Source: Gracilaria vermiculophylla (taxonomy: Eukaryota; Rhodophyta; Florideophyceae; Gracilariales; Gracilariaceae). From it: a DNA stretch of 64,000 nt. The notes beneath the pieces were generated by a model. It had not been told where the DNA came from. It searched no databases and was given only the letters and a program-made list of their open reading frames with translations. Each line of letters opens with the position of its first letter. The first letter of the stretch is position 1. Location: the NCBI GenBank assembly GCA_019155205.2, contig JAHNZQ020000049.1, positions 2,152,653 to 2,216,652 on the forward strand, in the 5' to 3' direction. The translations under genes and the position numbers were made by a program. Shown one piece after another: positions 58,191 through 64,000 of the stretch.

Positions 58191-58721
58191 CTCCAACACA
58201 TTTTGTGTAACCCTGAGTTATTTCGGTAGTTGGCAATAGCCGCGACTAAACATTGAAAGTGTGGACCATTTTCAAAGATTTTTTTCTTTTACAACGCTTC
58301 CGATTTGAGAAAAAAATTTTTTTATACCTTAAAATTACTTTCTCGCCATTTTTTTCAAGCTTTCGTAAAGACATGTTCTCCAAACAGAATGTTTTGAATT
58401 TTAAAATACCCTTTTTTTCTTTGTTGTCAATTTGAAATTCAAATATAATGAACCCAGAAGAACTTCAGAATTTTTCAATTTTACTTTGGCGTTAAATATT
58501 TCTGGAGAAGCTCGGTCTAACTAGTAAAGCCTACTTGTTTTAGGCCCTTTCTACACATGGACAGGACACGGTGCATTCTGTCTGATATACCCTTGATCCT
58601 GGAGATTCCCCATTTCTTAGGACAACTGTTGTCCTGTCCAAAATACCCGGCATTTTGGGGTCGCTTCAAAGCGACTCCAACCCAAAACCCAAGCTTCGCA
58701 ACGGCTTTCATCACTATACAT

Positions 58722-59933
58722 ATGGACTCTTATCGCTGTAGATGCTTTGCCGCAGCAGTTGTGGCTGTACTTGTGACTCAAGAAGACAACTCTGATATTA
58801 CCACAGTTCAAAGCTTGCTGTCTTTGCACTCTGCTCCTGTTGTGATCCTTTCATCTTGCGATGTACGCCGTAGAACACCCGGAAGGGTATGGTCCCGACG
58901 CAGAAACTCTCCAACCTGGTTCTTCGCCTTTGCAGTCAAAAGAGATTTCATGGGCTGCGCGTTCTGGAAAAGTCTTTTCCGAATCACGTACCTGTTATTT
59001 CAACAATTGTCGCAAGGACTACGGGCCATCATAGAGGCAAGCAATTCAAAGGTTCGTAAAGCTCTGCCAGAAGAGATCAAAGTAGCAGCTTTTCTGCTGT
59101 ACGCTGGCGGATGTACTTGCGAAAAGGCTGCGACACATCTCTGAAAAGGCGCGAGTACAGTATCTGCAGGCGTGAAGACAATGACGAAGGCTATAACTCA
59201 AAAGTACAAAGACGCTGTGCGCTTCCCAACCGAAGAGCAAGATATTGATCTTGCAATGAATGGATTTGAAATGCTGAGCGGTCTACCCTACTGCGTCGGG
59301 ACAATTGATGGAACTCATATCAAATGGCTATGTTTCCCTGAAGAACATTACTATGAATACAGATGTTACAAAGGATATCCAAGTGTAGTACTGTTTGTGG
59401 TGGTTACTGCTAATGAAAGGTTTACTTTCGTCGATATTGGAAAGCCTCGGGTTCTTGGTGACTCTACAGTATTCGAGCAATCTACATTAAAGAAGAATAT
59501 TGATAATAGAACATGGATGGGGGACGACATACCAGACTTGGTTATCGCAAACATCGCTGTTCGTCCGTACGTAATTGGAGATTGCGCCTTCCAGCTCACC
59601 AAACATATGATGAAAAGCTGTACCGAACGTGAGAAAAACGCCAACCCGGTATTGCGGACGTTGGATAAAGTGGCAAGCACGACGAGGAAGGCAGTAGAAT
59701 GCGCATTCGGAATGCTCAAACGACGCTTCTGTGTTCTGAAAGATGGAATTCGACTGCAACATGAGGACGACATGGTCATATTTATATTCGAATGCGTCGT
59801 TCTACATAACTGGAGCATTGACAATGGCGACGACCCGGAGTTTTATTTAACTACTGACGAAGACGAAGATCAAGATCTTGTTGTCACTGTGGTGACGACT
59901 GCAGGAAAGAGACAAAGGGATGACTTATTATAA
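58722..59933 (+). pseudogene. PIF/Harbinger (HARBI1-like) transposase, one stop
   Basis: About 403 codons in a single frame from the ATG at 58722, broken only by a TGA at 59142-59144. The N-terminal half has TWFFAFAVKRDFMGCAFW and an EEIKVAAFLLYAGG helix block (HTH-like). The DDE_Tnp_4 catalytic core has Asp in GTIDGTHI (codon 59307), Asp in VIGDCAFQLTKHM (codon 59580) and Glu in RKAVECAFGMLKRRF (codon 59697). All three catalytic residues are present. The acidic C-terminus (DEDEDQD) precedes a basic end. An earlier ATG at 58557 lies within the terminal repeat and is less likely. An intron removing the TGA cannot be excluded. Confidence 0.88.
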
Positions 59934-59969
59934 TATATAACCAACAACTGTAGTGCAGAGTAGCATGCA

Positions 59970-60827
59970 TCAGAACATATTAACTAAACGTTCCAAAAAT
60001 GTATTCGTCTTCTCGCGCTCTTCGTTACTTTTCAGAATCTCTGACATCAAAGTCTCAATTGCCTGTTCTTGCGATTTTATGAATTCGGACAGTAAGGAAT
60101 CTCGAGAGAGCTTCACGCACTTCCGAGTGCTCGATGCTAGTAATTCCGGGGCACTAGCACCGTCATCCGTTGAATACTGCACTGGTGGATCGAAGCGCGC
60201 CTTTCCATTCTCCAACTGGTGCATCTGCTCGAAATACTCCGGCGTATTGAAAAGAAATTCGTCATCACTATCCCTGCCAGATTGGTTGAGTTTAACCATG
60301 AGTGCAGAGTATTCCTGCTTTATGCGGGTGAACCTTTTTTTGCCAATCTAAGCGGTTCTTTTGATGCCATGGCTGCTTTCAGCGAGCTTCACGGCGTCGG
60401 TGAAGAAGTCCTTTTGGCTTTTCATATGTTGCTTTCGATCGCCATAGCCAGCTTGCTTTATCATGGAAAACAAAAGATTAACTGTGTCATTGTCATAGGT
60501 CGGTATGATTGGCACACTGTTGGATGGTGCATGGTTTTGTTGGTTTCCTGGCTGGAATGGTGGGCAGCCTGGTGAAGTGTTTTTTGTTATGCCAGTACTA
60601 TGTTCACTTAGGGCAATGGGTGGGGCTTGAGATGCCGCGGCAATAGCTGCAAGCGTGGGGTCTTGTCCTGAGGTGTTTGTCATGGCTGCAGCAGAGCTCT
60701 GGTGAGATTCGGGTAGGAAGAAAAACTTCTGGTACTGCGAGATGAACGAACGAACGAACAGTTTTCCCTGGATCTTCGTTGGCCGGAGATGTGCATATTG
60801 TGCCAAATCGCGCTCTCGCTGAGACAA
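59970..60827 (-). pseudogene. Harbinger accessory protein, one stop
   Basis: About 285 codons in one frame on the minus strand, broken only by a TAG at 60348-60350. It starts with MSQRERDLAQYAHLRP and contains an Ala/Ser/Pro-rich linker. A helical LLFSMIKQAGYGDRKQHMKS block and, after the stop, a FTRIKQEYSALM helix and an acidic C-terminus follow, ending in a coiled coil (SEILKSNEEREKTNTFLERL). Position and convergence with the transposase make it the likely DNA-binding partner. A Myb/SANT fold is suspected but not proven. Sequence is unlike the partner in module A. Confidence 0.55.
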
Positions 60828-60870
60828 AGACCGGCATTCTTGGGAAGTTGCCTTCCCCTCCTCCGATCAT

Positions 60871-61061
60871 TCTCCGATCGGGTGCCTTTTATTTTCTCGA
60901 CTTTCTAATTTGACTCCATCAAATTAGCCCAAGATATCTTGCCGACCACGGCGCGCTTAATTTTTGAGTACCACTCTTAATTAGAGCTTTGACTTCTATT
61001 TGTCACAGTGCTCAATGAACTAGTTTGTGCCAAATGTACTAAACAACTGAGACTATCTGGT
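60871..61061. other. Border between Harbinger module and Gypsy element
   Basis: It probably holds the 3' LTR of the Gypsy element to the right or its edge, which I cannot delimit. A hairpin CTAATTTGA/TCAAATTAG lies at 60905-60927. Confidence 0.35.
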
Positions 61062-64000
61062 TCATTCTAGGCTACACAATCGCAAAGCTCTCTGCTTCAA
61101 ATCAAGCTTTCCAGATGTGCTTAAAAAGTCTTCAACCATTCCAGGTTGGTCCTCAAAGACTTGATGAAGTGGTTCCCAAGTAAAATCAGTCTCATCAGGC
61201 AAACCATCCCATTCTATGAGAATCTCAACACCTGTCGGACCATCTCGAATGTCATTCAAGCGTTCGACTTTCTCTATGACAGCCTCATTTTGCTTGATTG
61301 CAGACAGTAAGTTGTCATCGACTATTGCTCCATCCAAATTTGTTCTGTATGGCAGCATACGGCGTACGTGAACAGACTCTTTCTTTTTCGTCACGATGTT
61401 TTCTACGGTAAATACCGACTCCGATTTCACCGCAACAATCCGTCTTGGTCCTTTCCACCTGAACTGGAGTTTTTGTCTACCATCCACAGTCTGACGCACT
61501 AAAACAAACGATTCGACCTCTAAACTAGGGAAGTGAACCATTGTCTTCATATTGTGCTGATGAACCCTATTTCTTTGGCCCTTCGAAACCAGTGTCGCTA
61601 CATCGCGATGCATGCCCTCTATTGCCTCCTGTAATGCATTGACTTCAATCAACTGTCGCGCACGAGCTTCACTTGTTGATACTACTTTGGGATACCCCTC
61701 CGGTACCCATGCAGACAGCAGCGGACGTTTTGGCTTATGCCCAGTGAACACTTCGAGAGGAGTCCGGTACACATTCTTCTCTGAGTTACTTCTCAGTCCC
61801 AGCCTCTTCAAAGGCGCATGATTAAGTACACTCTGTACGACTTCCGTGACCTTGTTCCATTCGGTAGGCTTCAGTTTCCACTCGGCTAGCAGCACTTTAC
61901 AGGCTCTTTGCACCTCACGGCAGATGCGTTCTACAGATCCATTTGCCCAAGGACAATATGCCGTAGTAAAATGATGATTGTAATGAAATTCTTCTGACGA
62001 ACTCTTCATCAGACTGTTCCGAAAATGTGCACCTTGGTCAAAGACTAATGTTTCCCAACCACTGAACGACGCAAGCCATGTCGATAGTGCCTCGACTGCA
62101 GTGATACTGTCTGCGGTTGTCGATGGCCATAGCCAGACAAATCCTGATAGGTCGTCCCTGATCAATAAAAGGTATTTGAACTCTGATGTACTTCGCCCCA
62201 TGTGCAAGAAATCGACATGAAGAACTTCGTTTGGGCGTGTGGCGTGAAGTGCCTGTCCAAAAGGCCTCGCCACGAATGATCCGGCTCTGGACAAAATGCA
62301 ATAGAGACAGTCTTTCACAAATGCTTTGACGTCTCCTGACAGAGATTTCCAATAAAACTCCTCGCGGATGATGCTTTCCGTTGCAGTTGCACCCCGATGT
62401 CCGCAACTACCACAATGACGAACGACCATCAGTTTGAGCTTGAGCTCAATATCCTTATCTGGGATCCACATTCGTCCCATGACGCGATACATTCCGTCAC
62501 TGTCTTTCATCACTTCAGCTTCTTTCTCATAATCCTGTTGAACTCTTTGAATGTCAGCCCTGCTCGCCCAAACAAAGCAATTTGTCGGAGGAATCATTTG
62601 CGTAGATGCAACTAATACGCTGGAAATGGATCTGGCTGAAGGTTTTGAACGGTATCCCTTTGTCCATCTGGTCAGCATGTCCGCACAGACATTCCTTTTT
62701 CCTTCAATGTGCTCAATGATGTAATCAAATCTTGCTAAATATAAAGCCCATCCCTGCACCTTGCTGACTATGTGACGTCCCAGGGAAGATTCGTAGGCAG
62801 TGGGACAGAATACGAACAAAAGATTGTGATGGTCTGTAAACACTACGCTACCCAGGCGGCCAAGCAACATGTCGTCCATCTTCTTGAAGACCTGGAATAT
62901 CGCATAGGCTTCCTTTTCGTACGTAGTCCACCTCTCCTGCGTCTGGTTGAAAGCACCACCAACAAATCCGAGTGTTTCATGTTCTTGTGCTTCCAAAGGC
63001 CATCGTATATGATCATTAGGTATCTGGGTGACCACACCAGACCATTACTGTTCGGAAGCATCCGTAAAGATACATACGAGCCATTCGTCTTTTAGAAACG
63101 ACAGTCTTACAATGTTACGGAGACTCTCTTGTTTGTCCTTGAACGCAGTCTCATGGTACTTTCCCCAAGAGAGACTACGGAGCTGAACACGCTTCAAGAG
63201 ACTCTTCTTTCGCTTTCCAATTTTGGCATATGCCTGTTGCAGCAGGTCTGTCAAGGGCTTCATTCGTGCGACCAAATCTGGTATGCCATTACCCATCCAC
63301 CTACAGCAGGGTACAAACTGACAAAGTTCATTTGCCGTCTGGGGCAATTGTAAATCTCGGAATGCCTCAATGCGCGTCGGATCCATGCGGTACCCGTTTT
63401 CGTCAATGATACGACCACACCAGCGAATTTCCTTCTTGAAAAAGCTAGACTTTCTTGCCGAGACGTACAGTCCTTTCTCATGACATACCTTAAGGAATTT
63501 TGCATCTACCTCCATCAATGATTCTTCATCTTGGTCGTGGAGTGCAAAATCATCAATCCAAAGCATCAAGGACGGCTTCATATGTTCAAATAGTGGGTAT
63601 ATCGATCCCTAAAAATGTGGAACTGCATTAGTCATACCCATAAGCACTCTGCGTGATGAGTATACGCCATTTGGCGTTACAAATGAGCAATTAGAATACG
63701 AGTCTTCATGCAAAGGAAGCTGCCAGTATCCTGATACTAAGTCAATTGCCGCAAAGACTGTGCTTCCAGCAAAATCTTGCATCTCTACTTCCAAGTTAGG
63801 CATCGGCCATGCAATATTTTTTGTAGCTGCATTCAGTGGCCTAAGGTCTATGGAAAGCCTGAAATTCACCCTTCCTTTCTTTGGTACAACTAAAGGCGCA
63901 AATTGCCATTCTGCACCTGGGTTAGGAAAGATAAACCCCATATCTACCAGCTTGTTCAAAAAAGGCATCCATGTAGTTTCTATGCGGTGTCGCGTAACGC
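61062..64000 (-). mobile_element. Ty3/Gypsy element, right part beyond the window
   Basis: Only the pol region is inside. It runs in one frame from the window end to the stop at 61062. It is closely related to the relic at 17150-27482. No LTR was identified. Confidence 0.85.
61062..64000 (-). pseudogene. Gypsy pol (RT, RNase H, integrase), two nonsense codons
   Basis: About 980 codons in one frame, interrupted by TAG (63609-63611) and TAA (63045-63047), with the N-terminus outside. RT motif A is FAAIDLVSGYWQLP, and the catalytic box reads LWIDDFALHD. RNase H starts CIFTDASEQ, directly before the TAA, and continues with VFTDHHNLLF. Integrase follows, with the zinc region VVRHCGSCGH and DCLYC. 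Its core has Asp in LHVDFLHMG, Asp in VFDQGAHFRN and Glu in NGSVERICRE. The tail (FRWKGPRRIV) ends in a chromodomain-like VEILIEWDGLPDETDFTWEP. All catalytic residues are kept, so inactivation seems recent. Confidence 0.9.

Larger units (their letters stand above)
56590..58201. mobile_element. PIF/Harbinger module A, degraded
   Basis: A Myb/trihelix-like accessory gene (plus, to 57429) and a transposase remnant (minus, from about 58190) face each other. Together they make the two-gene set of PIF/Harbinger elements, in which the transposase needs a DNA-binding partner. Terminal repeats were not identified. Confidence 0.65.
58543..60870. mobile_element. PIF/Harbinger module B, nearly intact genes
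   Basis: The left border is proposed at 58543. GGCCCTTTCTACACATGGAC there is preceded by TTA, the usual 3-bp target of this superfamily. A perfect inverted pair GGACAGGACA/TGTCCTGTCC follows within 100 bases. Inside are a transposase (plus) and its convergent partner gene (minus), with stop codons 35 bases apart. The right end was not identified and is set here by the end of open coding sequence. Confidence 0.68.

Overview
This window looks like nuclear DNA of a photosynthetic eukaryote, most likely a red alga. The identification rests on content, not on a database match. Two GC-rich islands carry compact, mostly intronless genes. Two of them encode plastid-targeted proteins: the MEP-pathway enzyme DXS and a PGRL1-like protein of cyclic electron flow. 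Both start with a short basic presequence containing an early Phe. Everything between the islands is AT-richer and filled with decayed transposable elements of nearly every major eukaryotic class, a layout typical of red-macroalgal genomes.

Layout. 1-1640: repeat relics and AT-rich spacer. 1650-2934: a dead Tc3-like DNA transposon, with a second Tc1/mariner scrap near 4225-4412. 4600-6660: first GC island, with a two-repeat DM9 protein ending in a His-rich tail. 6665-12219: mostly gene-free, with one MITE candidate and a hairpin-rich block. 12220-14787: an internally deleted Copia element with a 5-bp target duplication and a primer-binding site matching the anticodon arm of initiator tRNA-Met. 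17150-27482 (minus): a chromovirus-like Ty3/Gypsy relic split by a full-length Copia element (18695-24331). 29956-38778 (plus): a second, badly decayed Ty3/Gypsy lineage, followed by tandem and dispersed repeats to about 41230.

43430-50520: second GC island. It holds a small secreted Arg/Ala-rich protein, DXS (plus), a PGRL1-like gene (minus, one intron) and a secreted orphan (minus) with a clear TATA box. 52427-52640: the left end of another Tc3-like element, abutting a 5'-truncated non-LTR retrotransposon with an RNase H domain (to about 55910). 56590-60870: two PIF/Harbinger modules, each a transposase with a convergent accessory protein gene. 61062-64000 (minus): Ty3/Gypsy pol with only two nonsense codons, running off the window end.

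DXS and the PGRL1-like protein both serve the plastid (isoprenoid precursors and electron flow) and are convergent neighbours. No shared regulation is visible. The TE layers give relative ages. The nested Copia LTRs differ at about 17 of 313 positions by eye, and the host Gypsy is far more decayed. The Harbinger pair and the last Gypsy carry few lesions and look youngest.
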